Shown piece after piece: positions 39,802 through 49,130 of a stretch of 64,000 bases of DNA. Below the pieces are notes generated by a model. That model saw only the letters and a list, made by a program, of their open reading frames with translations. It had not been told where the DNA came from and made no database searches. Every line of letters starts with the position of its first letter. The first letter of the stretch is position 1. Made by a program: the position numbers and the translations under genes. The stretch comes from an uncultured Eubacteriales bacterium (GTDB lineage: Bacteria; Bacillota; Clostridia; Oscillospirales; CAG-272). The stretch covers positions 16,107 to 80,106 of the forward strand of contig CAKRQU010000006.1 of the NCBI GenBank assembly GCA_934394585.1. Reading direction: 5' to 3'.

Positions 39802-40467
39802 TCATAAATATTTCACGAGAGTTTCAAGTATTCTCGCGGCGAAAAGATCATGCATCTCGGGAGTCGGGTGATTTATGTGATTTGAGAGCAGCTCCGTTAT
39901 GTCCGTGCCGCTTTCATACATCTTTTTCCACTCCGCGTAAACATCGCATACGTCCGCGCCGTACTGCGCGGCGCAGGCGCGCGCTGTCTCCACGGTTTCA
40001 TCCATTTTGCCAGAGGTCTGAGCCACGGCGCATTTTGCCGCCGCCTTGCGCGAGCATTCTATGGCTTTGTCGCTGACATAAGTGCACATCATATTCGGCG
40101 TGAGCAAAACGGATTTTATCCCGTTTTCCGTGAGCTTTGCGAAAATCCCGCTCATGGCATTGCGGTAATTTATAAGGCTCCATGCCGCGTCGTTCAGCCC
40201 GAAGCAGACGAATACTATATCGGGTTTTTTGTCCAGCACATCTTTTTGCAGGCGGTCGAGTCCGTTTCCCGCCTTATTTCCGCTCACGCCCGCGTTTATC
40301 ACCTCGGGCGCCGCATCGCCGTATCTTTCCTTCAGCGCTTTTGCAACCTTTGTCACAAAGCAATCTTCCGGATGCCTGTATGTATCGAAACCGCAGGGCG
40401 CAGGGTAGAAGCCGAAGCAGCCCTCGGTAATGCTGTCGCCGAGAAAAACTATTTTTTTCTTATTCAT
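39802..40467 (-). CDS. SGNH/GDSL-type esterase
   Basis: A 221-residue hydrolase of the SGNH superfamily. Block I is VFLGDSITEG (nucleophilic Ser), block II has NAGVSGNKAGNGLDRL (Gly), block III is VCFGLNDAAW (Asn) and the C-terminal block is HINHPTPEMHDLFA (catalytic Asp position replaced by an N-x-x-H-type motif). There is no signal peptide, so it is intracellular. The substrate is probably an acetylated or acylated carbohydrate, but this is inferred. Its first bases overlap the end of dusB by 8 bases, indicating co-translation. Confidence 0.85.
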   Translation of the reverse strand: MNKKKIVFLGDSITEGCFGFYPAPCGFDTYRHPEDCFVTKVAKALKERYGDAAPEVINAGVSGNKAGNGLDRLQKDVLDKKPDIVFVCFGLNDAAWSLINYRNAMSGIFAKLTENGIKSVLLTPNMMCTYVSDKAIECSRKAAAKCAVAQTSGKMDETVETARACAAQYGADVCDVYAEWKKMYESGTDITELLSNHINHPTPEMHDLFAARILETLVKYL

Positions 40468-41473
40468 CGCTGCCTCCGTCGTTTTCGTAAACCGCGCTGT
40501 TTTCCGCGAAGTCGAGAAGCGTATCGCGAAGCTCGCCGAGCGTTTCTATACTGTTCAGCCTGCCGCGTATCGCGGATGAAGCCCGCATTCCTTTGGTGTA
40601 GTAGGAGATATGCTTTCTGCTTTCGGCGACGCCTGTTTTTTCGCCTTTGTCCGCGCATGCCCGCTCGAGCTGACGTATCGCCACGGCTATTTTTTCGCGC
40701 GGAGTGGGCGGAGTGTAAGCTTCGCCCGACAAAGCCGCCTTTATTTCGCGGAAAATGAAAGGATTTCCGAGAGCGCCGCGTGCTATCGCGACGGAATCAC
40801 AGCCTGTCATTTCAAACATTTTCAGTGCGTCCGCGGCGGAAAAAATATCTCCGTTTCCTATCACGGGGATGCTCACCGCGCGCTTTGCCTCGCCTATATA
40901 TTCCGGCATTGTCCCGGGGGTATACATCATGCTGCGCGTCCTCGCGTGGATGCATACGGCGGCGGCGCCGCTTTGCTCGGCGATTTTCGCCATTTCCACC
41001 GCGTTTATGCCGGATTTGTCCCAGCCGAGGCGGATTTTCACCGTTACTGGGACAGAAGACGTCTTCACTGTTTCGGCTATTATTGCGGCGGCGAGCGACG
41101 GATTTTTCATCAGCGCACTGCCTTCTCCGTTTGAAACTATTTTGTTCACGGGGCAACCCATATTTATATCTATCGCCGCTGGCATTATCCCTTTTGCCGC
41201 GGCTTTCTCCAGCAATATATCCGCGGCTTTCGCCACAAAGAAAGGCTCGCTCCCGAAAAGCTGGAGCGCCATCGGCTCCTCCGCTTCCGTTATATCGGCG
41301 AGCTGGGGAGTTTTTTTGTCGCCGTAGCATATAGCTTTTGCCGATATCATTTCGCTCGTCACATAATCGGCGCCGTATTCCTTGCAGATACTGCGAAAGG
41401 CATGATCGCCCACGCCCGCCATGGGAGCGAGCATTATTTTTTTGCAGAAAAGATTGTTTTCCGCGCTTTTCAC
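40460..41473 (-). CDS. dusB: tRNA-dihydrouridine synthase DusB
   Basis: A flavoprotein that reduces uridine to dihydrouridine in the D loop of tRNA. The ~337-residue protein has the FMN-barrel motifs: KKIMLAPMAGVGDHAFRSICKEYGADYVTSEMISA, DINMGCPVNKIVSNGEGSALM (catalytic Cys), VCIHARTRSMMYTPG and IPVIGNGDIFSAADA. A C-terminal helical recognition domain follows. The GTG at 41473 is preferred because GGGAGG lies 9 bases upstream. The ATG at 41515 has no RBS. Confidence 0.93.
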   Translation of the reverse strand: MKSAENNLFCKKIMLAPMAGVGDHAFRSICKEYGADYVTSEMISAKAICYGDKKTPQLADITEAEEPMALQLFGSEPFFVAKAADILLEKAAAKGIMPAAIDINMGCPVNKIVSNGEGSALMKNPSLAAAIIAETVKTSSVPVTVKIRLGWDKSGINAVEMAKIAEQSGAAAVCIHARTRSMMYTPGTMPEYIGEAKRAVSIPVIGNGDIFSAADALKMFEMTGCDSVAIARGALGNPFIFREIKAALSGEAYTPPTPREKIAVAIRQLERACADKGEKTGVAESRKHISYYTKGMRASSAIRGRLNSIETLGELRDTLLDFAENSAVYENDGGSDE

Positions 41474-41578
41474 AACCTTTCGCCTCCCGTCTTTTCTTCT
41501 TTGCGTCTGCCGCATTAGTATATTACAACAAAAACGGCGAAAAGTAAAGAATATTCACAAAAAAATTTCATGTCCGTC

Positions 41579-41607
41579 TTGCAAAACGGGCTTATATATG
41601 ATATTAT
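41579..41607 (+). promoter_or_regulatory. Promoter upstream of the PDT-like gene and ruvCAB
   Basis: TTGCAA at 41579-41584, a 17-base spacer and TATTAT at 41602-41607. The transcript would include the PDT-like gene and probably ruvC, ruvA and ruvB. Confidence 0.65.
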
Positions 41608-41661
41608 ACTATATAGTTATACTGAGGTAAAATAGCCATATTGCGGAAAGGAACGGATATT

Positions 41662-42660
41662 ATGGAAAAATCGGATATCGGAAGAACAGACGGCTTTGTC
41701 GCGGGGAGCGATGCCGTAAGAGAAAATCTCGGGATGAGCGGTCTGCGCCTCTCGCACGAATACGAAAAGCGTATCGCTTTTCTCTGCGATATGGCGGACA
41801 ATGTTTATTCGCGCCTTTGCAATGCGGCGGAGGATGATGTTTTTCTCTGCTGTACCGATGATAATGTGCGCCGCACATATGCGGAAGCGATGAGCATGTT
41901 CCGCGCTGATACGCGGGACGCCGACGCGGTGAATTTTCACGATGTGGCTTTCCGCAGCGGACTTCTTTCCCGTGCGGACAGATATTTTGTCTGCAAAAAA
42001 ATAGTGGAAAAGACTGGCAGAAAATACACGGCGGAAAATTTCGGTCAGGTGCTTTTCGGCGATTGCCCCGCGCTTTCTCCCGCAAACAGAAAAATAGCTT
42101 TTGTGCGCAATATGCAGTCGGGAAAGGCTTTCGAATGTTTTGCAAAATATGTTTTCGGCGCGATGACGGCGTACAGGGACAGCTTTGCGCTCGCCTGCGA
42201 ATCCGTGGCGGACGGGGAATGCTCCTACGGTATACTGCCGCTTCGCAATTCCGTGGACGGCAGGCTCGGCGCTTTTTACAAAATGCTCGACAAGCACGAG
42301 CTGGGAGTTTTGCTTTGCTGCGACATAGTGAATAAAAGCGGTGACGTGACGCGCTATGCGCTCGTTTACGCGAGAAACGGCATACTTTCCGCGCATGGTG
42401 ATCTGAAACTGGAATGCCGCATTTCCTTTGAAAATCCCGCAGACATAAGCGGACTCACGGAAATGGCGGAATTTTTCGGGATAGCCGTGGACAGCATCGA
42501 CGGAGTCAGCGACGGACGCGGCGGCGCTGGAAAATCTTTTTCCGTGTGCTTTTCGCTTTCCGGTCCGGATGTGGCGGGATTTATATTCTGCCTCCAGTCG
42601 GAATATCCGCAGGTTCTCCCGATAATGCTGTATACGCAGACAGAAGGAGCGGAATGCTGA
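41662..42660 (+). CDS. Prephenate dehydratase-like (PDT-fold) protein of unknown role
   Basis: A 332-residue protein. Its second half resembles the prephenate-dehydratase fold: ACESVADGECSYGILPLRNSVDGRLGAFYKML matches the F..V..G.ADYGVLPIENS..G block, and DVTRYALV stands where the catalytic TRF motif would be (TRY here). A region like an ACT domain follows (SFSVCFSLSGPDVAGFIFCL). The first ~150 residues are unlike any enzyme I recognise, and no aromatic pathway gene is nearby. It may be a divergent, possibly non-catalytic, paralogue. GGAAAGGA precedes the ATG. ruvC starts 1 base after the stop. Confidence 0.65.
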   Translation: MEKSDIGRTDGFVAGSDAVRENLGMSGLRLSHEYEKRIAFLCDMADNVYSRLCNAAEDDVFLCCTDDNVRRTYAEAMSMFRADTRDADAVNFHDVAFRSGLLSRADRYFVCKKIVEKTGRKYTAENFGQVLFGDCPALSPANRKIAFVRNMQSGKAFECFAKYVFGAMTAYRDSFALACESVADGECSYGILPLRNSVDGRLGAFYKMLDKHELGVLLCCDIVNKSGDVTRYALVYARNGILSAHGDLKLECRISFENPADISGLTEMAEFFGIAVDSIDGVSDGRGGAGKSFSVCFSLSGPDVAGFIFCLQSEYPQVLPIMLYTQTEGAEC

Positions 42661-42661
42661 T

Positions 42662-43174
42662 ATGGTGATACTTGGCATAGACCCGGGCATAGCGATAGTC
42701 GGCTACGGCGTGATCGAATACGACGGCAGACATTTCAGGACGATAGCCATGGGTGCCATAAGAACCCCTGCGGGGCAGGAAGTAGAGGCGCGCATAGAAA
42801 CCGTTTATAAAGATATGCTGGAGCTGATAGACACCTACAAGCCCGACGAAATGGCGATAGAGGAGCTTTTTTTCAATACCAACCAGAAAACGGCTATAGC
42901 CGTCGCCGAGGCACGCGGAGTGATACTGCTCGCGGCGCGCCTGCGCAATGTGGCTATAAGCGAATACACGCCGCTCCAGGTGAAGCAATCCGTGGTCGGC
43001 TACGGCAGGGCGGAAAAGCAGCAGGTCATGGCGATGACGGCGAGCATACTGGGCTTAGGAAAAATAAAGCTCGACGATACGGCGGACGCTCTCGCTCTCG
43101 CCGTTTGCCATGCGCACTGCGGCACGTCGCGCATACAGGATTTCTACAACGGAAAGAAAACAAGGCTTGTTTAA
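42662..43174 (+). CDS. ruvC: Holliday junction resolvase RuvC
   Basis: RuvC cuts Holliday junctions. The 170-residue RNase H-fold protein has ILGIDPGIAIVGYGVIE (first Asp), MAIEELFFNTNQKTAIAVAEARGVI (Glu) and a C-terminal DDTADALALAVCHAH with the paired Asp residues. It is first of ruvC-ruvA-ruvB and follows the PDT-like gene directly, so translational coupling is likely. Confidence 0.97.
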   Translation: MVILGIDPGIAIVGYGVIEYDGRHFRTIAMGAIRTPAGQEVEARIETVYKDMLELIDTYKPDEMAIEELFFNTNQKTAIAVAEARGVILLAARLRNVAISEYTPLQVKQSVVGYGRAEKQQVMAMTASILGLGKIKLDDTADALALAVCHAHCGTSRIQDFYNGKKTRLV

Positions 43175-43197
43175 ATAAATTTTGTGAGGATTAAAAA

Positions 43198-43809
43198 ATG
43201 TTTCAGTACATAAAAGGTGAGCTCATCGGCACGGTGCCGAACGGCGCCGTAATCGAATGCGGCGGCATAGGATATAAATTCACCGTTTCGGCAAACACCG
43301 TGGCGAAGCTTGCTTCGGCAGACGGCGAGGTCTGCCTCTATACATATCTCTGCGTGCGCGAGGATGCGCTCGAGCTTATCGGTTTTTATACCATGGAGGA
43401 GCTGGAAGCTTTCAAAATGCTGATAACCGTTTCGGGGGTAGGTCCCAAAGCGGCTATAGCCGTGCTTTCGCTTTTCACGGTGAGCCAGCTTATTTCCGCC
43501 GTTGGCGCGGGCGATACAAAACGTATTTCAAAAGCTTCGGGCATAGGCGCAAAAACCGCAGCCCGCATAGTGCTGGAGCTGAAGGATAAAATAGCGGTGA
43601 AGCTCGGCGCTCCCGCCGAAGAGGGCGATACGACGGAGTATATTTCCGAGGAGGAAACCGTGGGAAATCGCGCGGAGGCTGTCCGCGCACTGATGGGACT
43701 GGGCTATTCCATGCGCGAGGCGGAGGATGCCGTCCGCGGGCTGGATGCCACGGCGCCGCTCGAAAATCTGCTCACGGCGGCTCTGCGCAAGATGGGCACC
43801 AATTTATAA
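43198..43809 (+). CDS. ruvA: Holliday junction helicase subunit RuvA
   Basis: RuvA holds the junction and recruits RuvB. The 203-residue protein has an N-terminal OB fold (MFQYIKGELIGTVPNGAVIECGGIGYKFTVS) and tandem helix-hairpin-helix motifs (FKMLITVSGVGPKAAIAVLS and KASGIGAKTAARIVLELKDK). The C-terminal RuvB-binding domain is NRAEAVRALMGLGYSMREAEDAVR. Confidence 0.97.
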   Translation: MFQYIKGELIGTVPNGAVIECGGIGYKFTVSANTVAKLASADGEVCLYTYLCVREDALELIGFYTMEELEAFKMLITVSGVGPKAAIAVLSLFTVSQLISAVGAGDTKRISKASGIGAKTAARIVLELKDKIAVKLGAPAEEGDTTEYISEEETVGNRAEAVRALMGLGYSMREAEDAVRGLDATAPLENLLTAALRKMGTNL

Positions 43810-43826
43810 TCGGGGGATAAGGCGAT

Positions 43827-44918
43827 ATGATAAACAAATTCGATATAGGCAAAGAAGATTCCGTTATCCCGGAGAGGATGGCGAGCGCCTCGTACAACAG
43901 CGAGGAGGACGCCGATATAGAGGGCGGTCTGCGCCCGAAAACTCTGGATGAATATATAGGTCAGGAAAAGGCGAAGGAAAGCCTGCGCATATATATAGAG
44001 GCGTGCAAAAAGCGCGGAGATTCGCTCGATCATGTGCTGCTGTACGGTCCTCCCGGACTCGGCAAAACCACGCTTTCCGCGATAATCGCTTCGGAGCTTG
44101 GCGTGAATATAAAGATAACCTCGGGACCCGCGATAGAAAAGCAGGGCGATCTCGCGGCGCTGCTCACAAATCTCGGCGAAAACGATGTGCTTTTTATAGA
44201 CGAGATACATCGCCTTTCCCGCAATATAGAAGAAATACTCTATCCCGCGATGGAGGATTTCGCGCTGGATATAATCATAGGCAAAGGACCTGCGGCGCGA
44301 AGCCTGCGTCTGCCTCTGCCGAAATTTACGCTGATCGGCGCGACCACACGCGCGGGGCAGTTGACCACGCCTCTGCGCGACCGTTTCGGCGTGCTGATGC
44401 GTCTGGAGCTTTATACAAACGACGAACTCGCCACGATAGTGAAGCGCAGTGCGGGCATACTCGATATAGCAATATCGCCGGACGGCGCTTATGAAATAGC
44501 ACGGCGCTCCAGAGGTACGCCGCGTATAGCAAACCGCCTGCTCAAGCGCGTGCGCGACTATGCGCAGGTAAAAGGCGACGGAGAAATAACGCGCGATATC
44601 GCGGACAAAGCGCTGCGTATGCTGGAAATAGACGAGCTGGGTCTGGACAATACGGACAGGCGCATGCTCGAAACCATAATAAAATTTTACGACGGAGGTC
44701 CCGTCGGTCTGGATACTCTCGCCGCTACCGTCGGCGAAGAGGCGATAACGCTGGAGGACGTATACGAGCCTTATCTGATACAGATAGGTTTTATAAACCG
44801 CACGCCGCGCGGCAGATGCGTGACGCGGCTTGCCTATGAGCATCTCGGCATACCTTTCGGAGGAAAAGCCGCATCCGTGGCAGAGAGCGGCGATCAGACG
44901 AAAATAGATATAGATTGA
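43827..44918 (+). CDS. ruvB: Holliday junction branch migration ATPase RuvB
   Basis: A hexameric AAA+ motor for branch migration. The 363-residue protein has LRPKTLDEYIGQEKAKESL, Walker A LLYGPPGLGKTTLS, Walker B LFIDEIHRLSR, sensor LIGATTRAGQLTTPLRDRFGV and a C-terminal winged helix ending RTPRGRCVTRLAYEHLG. AGGCG-type RBS, 17 bases after ruvA. Confidence 0.97.
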   Translation: MINKFDIGKEDSVIPERMASASYNSEEDADIEGGLRPKTLDEYIGQEKAKESLRIYIEACKKRGDSLDHVLLYGPPGLGKTTLSAIIASELGVNIKITSGPAIEKQGDLAALLTNLGENDVLFIDEIHRLSRNIEEILYPAMEDFALDIIIGKGPAARSLRLPLPKFTLIGATTRAGQLTTPLRDRFGVLMRLELYTNDELATIVKRSAGILDIAISPDGAYEIARRSRGTPRIANRLLKRVRDYAQVKGDGEITRDIADKALRMLEIDELGLDNTDRRMLETIIKFYDGGPVGLDTLAATVGEEAITLEDVYEPYLIQIGFINRTPRGRCVTRLAYEHLGIPFGGKAASVAESGDQTKIDID

Positions 44919-44931
44919 CAGAGGAAAATAT

Positions 44932-45792
44932 ATGTGGATAGCAGATAAATGGGAGGAATACACTCTTCTCGACACATCGGACGGGAAAAGGCTCGAAAAA
45001 TGGGGAAAATATATCCTTTGCCGACCCGATCCGCAGGTTATATGGAAAAATGTGAAAAACAGCCCGTACTGGAAAAAAGCCGATGCGATATACGAGCGCG
45101 CGGGCGGCGGCGGAAGCTGGCGCAAATGCGATGTTCCCGAAAGCTGGACGCTCGGCTACGGCGCGCTGCGCTTCAAAATAAAGCCGATGGGCTTCAAGCA
45201 CACGGGTCTTTTTCCCGAGCAGGCGGTAAACTGGGACTGGTTTTCAGACCTGATAAAAAATGCGAAAAGACCGATAAAGGTGCTCAATCTTTTTGCATAT
45301 ACGGGCGGTGCCTCAGTCGCCGCGGCTGCGGCGGGCGCTAATGTATGCCATGTGGACGCGGCGAAAAACATGGTGGCGCAGGCAAAGGAAAATGCGGCTC
45401 TCTCGGGACTTTCCGACGCGCCGATAAGATATATCGTGGACGACTGCAAAAAATTTGTGGAAAGAGAAATACGCAGAGGAAACAGATACGACGCGGTGAT
45501 AATGGATCCGCCATCCTACGGCAGAGGTCCCTCGGGCGAAATATGGAAGCTGGAGGACAATATAGCGGAGCTGATAAAGCTAGCGGCGGATGTTCTCTCG
45601 GATAAACCGCTTTTCTTTCTTGTAAATTCATATACCACGGGGCTTTCGCCCTCGGCGATGGGCTATATGCTCGGGCTGGAAATGAAAAAGCGCTTTGGCG
45701 GCAGTGTTGAAGCGGATGAAATAGGAATACCCGTTTTGCAGACGGGGCAGGTATTGCCGTGCGGTTCTTCCGCAAGATGGACGGCAGAATAA
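44932..45792 (+). CDS. Class I SAM-dependent methyltransferase (RlmI/COG1092-like)
   Basis: A 286-residue predicted RNA methyltransferase. The Rossmann core has VLNLFAYTGGASVAAAAAGANVCHVDAAKNMVAQAKENAALSGL (motifs I and II), a DDCKKFVEREIRRG segment and VIMDPPSYGRGPSGEIWKLE (motif IV, DPPSY). These are characteristic of the 23S rRNA cytosine-C5 methyltransferase group. It lacks the PUA domain of RlmI, so its target may differ. It lies 13 bases after ruvB. Confidence 0.82.
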   Translation: MWIADKWEEYTLLDTSDGKRLEKWGKYILCRPDPQVIWKNVKNSPYWKKADAIYERAGGGGSWRKCDVPESWTLGYGALRFKIKPMGFKHTGLFPEQAVNWDWFSDLIKNAKRPIKVLNLFAYTGGASVAAAAAGANVCHVDAAKNMVAQAKENAALSGLSDAPIRYIVDDCKKFVEREIRRGNRYDAVIMDPPSYGRGPSGEIWKLEDNIAELIKLAADVLSDKPLFFLVNSYTTGLSPSAMGYMLGLEMKKRFGGSVEADEIGIPVLQTGQVLPCGSSARWTAE

Positions 45793-45809
45793 ATAATATA
45801 CGGAGAAAT

Positions 45810-46682
45810 ATGGCAGAAATCATTATAAAAACAGAAAATCTGTGCTTTGAATACGAGGAAAACGACGGGAAAGACAAAACTCCCGTGCTGCGCGGAATAG
45901 ATATGGAAATAGAACGCGGCAGCTTCACCGCCGTGCTCGGGCACAACGGCAGCGGCAAAAGCACGCTCGCGAAAATAATCAGCATGATACTTACGCCCAC
46001 ATCCGGAAAGCTTTTCCTTTTCGGAAAAGAAACCGATACCGCGAAAATGACCGACGATGAATTTTACGATCTGCGCCGCAGGGTGGGAATGGTATTTCAG
46101 AATCCCGACAATCAGCTCGTGGCGACGGTAGTGGAGGAAGACGTGGCTTTCGGTCCCGAAAATATAGGCGTGCCTCCCGCCGAGATAAGAAAGCGTGTGG
46201 ATGATGCGCTCGCCACCGTCGGCATGACGGATTTCGCAAGGCACAGCCCGCATCAGCTTTCCGGCGGACAAAAGCAGAGAGTAGCCATAGCGGGCATTAT
46301 CGCGCTGATGCCGGAAATAATCATTTTCGATGAATCCACGGCCATGCTCGACCCATCGGGCAGAGCGGAGGTTCTCGAAACGATAAAGCGGCTGAACCGC
46401 GAAAAGGGAATAACGATAATTCTGATAACGCACTACATGGAGGAAGCCATACTCGCCGACAGAGTTTTGGTTATGGACGACGGGAAAATTCTCACGCAGG
46501 GCACACCGCGCGAGGTTTTTTCGAAAACCTCCGATATACGCCGCGCGGGAATAGACGTCCCGCAGGTGACGGAGATTTTTTCCGCGCTCGGAATAGGCGG
46601 AACACCGCTGACACCGGCGGAGGGTGCGGATATCATAGAAAAGCTCATGCTTGAAAAGAAAGCGAAGGAAAAGGCAAATTGA
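45810..46682 (+). CDS. ecfA1: Energy-coupling factor transporter ATPase EcfA1
   Basis: One of two ATPases that power ECF vitamin and metal importers. The 290-residue ABC protein has Walker A LGHNGSGKSTLAK, Q-loop MVFQNPDNQLVATVVEEDVAFGPEN (typical EcfA Q-loop), signature LSGGQKQRVAIA, Walker B IIIFDEST (the catalytic position is followed by Ser-Thr) and His switch ILITHYM. The ATG at 45810 follows CGGAGAAAT; an upstream in-frame start overlaps the methyltransferase gene. Confidence 0.94.
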   Translation: MAEIIIKTENLCFEYEENDGKDKTPVLRGIDMEIERGSFTAVLGHNGSGKSTLAKIISMILTPTSGKLFLFGKETDTAKMTDDEFYDLRRRVGMVFQNPDNQLVATVVEEDVAFGPENIGVPPAEIRKRVDDALATVGMTDFARHSPHQLSGGQKQRVAIAGIIALMPEIIIFDESTAMLDPSGRAEVLETIKRLNREKGITIILITHYMEEAILADRVLVMDDGKILTQGTPREVFSKTSDIRRAGIDVPQVTEIFSALGIGGTPLTPAEGADIIEKLMLEKKAKEKAN

Positions 46683-47548
46683 ACGATACAGCGGCGAAGC
46701 TCTGCGGAGTTTCATATATTTACAGTGAGAAAACGCCTTTTATGAAAGTGGCTGTCGACAATGTCGATATCACTTTCGAAAAAGGCATGATAACAGGTAT
46801 AATAGGTCATACGGGTAGCGGAAAAAGCACCGTGGCTCAGATGATAAACGGACTTCTGAAGCCGTCGCTCGGCAATGTTTTCGTATGCGGCAGAGATATA
46901 TGGGAAAAGCCGAAGGAAATACGGAACGTGCGTTTTGAAGCGGGACTGGTATTTCAGTATCCGGAATATCAGCTTTTTGAGGAAACGGTGAAAAAGGATA
47001 TAGCTTTCGGTCCCGCAAATATGGGTCTGTCGCAGGAGGAAATCGACGCGCGTGTATACGATGCCATGGATTTCGTCGGGCTTGACAGAAGCTATGCGGA
47101 AAAATCCCCCTTTGACCTTTCGGGCGGGCAGAAGCGCAGAGTGGCTATAGCGGGAATAATAGCCATGCGCCCGAAAATACTTATTCTCGATGAACCTGCG
47201 GCGGGACTCGATCCGCGCGGCAGGGACGAAATTCTTTCCCGCGTATGCGAATACAGAAACAAATACGACGCTTCCGTCGTGATGATAAGCCACAGCATGG
47301 AGGATATGGCGCGGTATTGCGACAGAATTCTCGTGATGAGCGGCGGCAAGGTATTCATGTACGGCACATGCGACGAAATCTTTTCCGAGGCGGAAAAGCT
47401 GGAAAGCGTGGGGCTTTCCGTTCCGCAGGTGACAAAATTTATGTCGGAGCTGAAAAAGCGCGGTTTTGATGTGAATACATCTATATATACCGTGGAAAAA
47501 GCGGAAGCGGAATTGAAACGCCTCCTTTCGGGAGGTGAAGCAAAATGA
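46679..47548 (+). CDS. ecfA2: Energy-coupling factor transporter ATPase EcfA2
   Basis: The second ECF ATPase, 289 residues. Walker A is IGHTGSGKSTVAQMINGLLKP, the Q-loop LVFQYPEYQLFEETVKKDIAFGP, the signature LSGGQKRRVAIAG, Walker B ILILDEPAAGLDP and the His switch VMISHSMEDM. The start is TTG overlapping the ecfA1 stop (TTGA), with AAGGA about 10 bases upstream. Confidence 0.94.
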   Translation: MNDTAAKLCGVSYIYSEKTPFMKVAVDNVDITFEKGMITGIIGHTGSGKSTVAQMINGLLKPSLGNVFVCGRDIWEKPKEIRNVRFEAGLVFQYPEYQLFEETVKKDIAFGPANMGLSQEEIDARVYDAMDFVGLDRSYAEKSPFDLSGGQKRRVAIAGIIAMRPKILILDEPAAGLDPRGRDEILSRVCEYRNKYDASVVMISHSMEDMARYCDRILVMSGGKVFMYGTCDEIFSEAEKLESVGLSVPQVTKFMSELKKRGFDVNTSIYTVEKAEAELKRLLSGGEAK

Positions 47549-48366
47549 TGCGCGATATTACGATAGGGCAGTTTTTCCCCGGCACATCCGTGCTTCATAA
47601 AGCCGACCCGAGAATGAAAATCATACTTTCACTGCTCTATATAGTGATGATTTTTCTGACAAACAGCCTCTCGGGATATATTTTCCTTGCGCTTTTCACC
47701 GCGGTTATCACGGTGATATCACGCATTTCCGCCACGGTCGTGCTGAAAAGCGTGAAGCCGCTGTGGTTTATCATAGTATTTACCGCGATAATAAATATTT
47801 TCTGGACGAAAACAGGCACGCTGCTTTGCTCTTTCTGGAAAATAGAGATATATTCGGGCGGACTGATGACGGCGCTTTTCATGATAATGCGCATAGCTTC
47901 GCTCCTGATAGGCACGAGCGTGATACTCACATATACCACCTCGCCCATCGCGCTGACAGACGCGATAGAGCGCATGCTTTCGCCGCTGAAGGCGATAAAA
48001 ATACCCGTGCATGAATTTGCGATGATGATGAGCATAGCTCTGCGTTTCATACCCACGCTGATGGAGGAAACCGACAAAATAATGAATGCGCAGAAGGCAC
48101 GCGGCGCGGATTTTTCGAGCGGAAGCCTGAAACAGCGCGCAAAAGCGCTGATACCGGTGCTCGTCCCGCTTTTCGTTTCGGCTTTCCGCCGCGCGGATGA
48201 ACTCGCCGTGGCTATGGAATGCCGTTGCTACCGCGGAGGAGAAGGACGCACGAGAATGACAAAACTGAAAATGCATTTTCGCGATTTCGCTTTGCTTTTT
48301 TCCGTGATAGCCGCAGGCGCTGTGATAATCCTCCTCGGAAAATATCTGCCGATATATAAAATTTAG
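47545..48366 (+). CDS. ecfT: Energy-coupling factor transporter transmembrane protein EcfT
   Basis: EcfT is the membrane scaffold that couples EcfA ATPases to substrate-binding S components. The 273-residue protein has about five transmembrane helices and begins MRDITIGQFFPGTSVLHKADPRMKI. The two coupling-helix motifs have the family pattern of A-R-G near QKARGADFS and in AMECRCYRGGEGRTRM. The ATG overlaps the ecfA2 stop. With no S component beside it, this is a shared (group II) module. Confidence 0.94.
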   Translation: MMRDITIGQFFPGTSVLHKADPRMKIILSLLYIVMIFLTNSLSGYIFLALFTAVITVISRISATVVLKSVKPLWFIIVFTAIINIFWTKTGTLLCSFWKIEIYSGGLMTALFMIMRIASLLIGTSVILTYTTSPIALTDAIERMLSPLKAIKIPVHEFAMMMSIALRFIPTLMEETDKIMNAQKARGADFSSGSLKQRAKALIPVLVPLFVSAFRRADELAVAMECRCYRGGEGRTRMTKLKMHFRDFALLFSVIAAGAVIILLGKYLPIYKI

Positions 48367-48374
48367 GAGATAAA

Positions 48375-49130
48375 ATGAAATTTCTTTTGAAGCTTTCGTA
48401 TCTCGGGACATTTTTCAACGGATTTCAGGTTCAGAAAAATGCGAGAACGGTGCAGGGCGAGCTGTGTTCCGCCGCCGCGGAGATTTTTTCGCACAAATGC
48501 GATGTATCGGGATGCAGCAGGACGGACAGCGGAGTCCATGCTGCGGAGTATTATGCCACGGTCAGTTTTGACGGGGAAACCAATATACCCGAAAGCAGGA
48601 TCCCGCGCGCGATAAACACATATCTGCCGAAAGATATTTCCGTTTCGGCGGCATGGCGGACAGACGAATCCTTTTCCGTGCGCCGCGCCGTTTCCGGCAA
48701 GGAATATATGTACCTGATATACAATGGGGAAATAAGAAACCCCTTTTACTGCGAACGCGCGCTTTTTTATCCGAATGCGACAGACGACGCGGCGATAGGA
48801 CGCGCCTGCGAAATAATAAAGGGTAGGCATGATTTTTCCGCTTTCATGGCGAGCGGAAGCGATATTGCCGACACGGTGCGCACCGTTACGGAATGCAGAG
48901 CGGAGCGCGACGGCGATTTTCTGAAAATATACGTTTCGGCAGACGGTTTTCTTTACAATATGGTGAGAATAATAGTCGGAACGCTGCTCGAGGTTTCCGA
49001 GGGCAAAATGTCGCTCTGCGACGTATCGCGCGCCGCAGACGGAGCAAACCGCGACGCCGCCGGCAGGACTGCACCCGCATGCGGGCTTTATCTGAACAGA
49101 GTTTTTATAGATTTCAAAACGGAGAAATAA
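48375..49130 (+). CDS. truA: tRNA pseudouridine synthase TruA
   Basis: TruA isomerises uridines 38-40 of tRNA. The 251-residue protein has YLGTFFNGFQVQKNARTVQGEL, the catalytic Asp in CSRTDSGVHA, and FLYNMVRIIVGTLLEV. The position after ecfA1-ecfA2-ecfT is the classic Firmicutes order. TAGGAGAT precedes the ATG. Confidence 0.96.
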   Translation: MKFLLKLSYLGTFFNGFQVQKNARTVQGELCSAAAEIFSHKCDVSGCSRTDSGVHAAEYYATVSFDGETNIPESRIPRAINTYLPKDISVSAAWRTDESFSVRRAVSGKEYMYLIYNGEIRNPFYCERALFYPNATDDAAIGRACEIIKGRHDFSAFMASGSDIADTVRTVTECRAERDGDFLKIYVSADGFLYNMVRIIVGTLLEVSEGKMSLCDVSRAADGANRDAAGRTAPACGLYLNRVFIDFKTEK

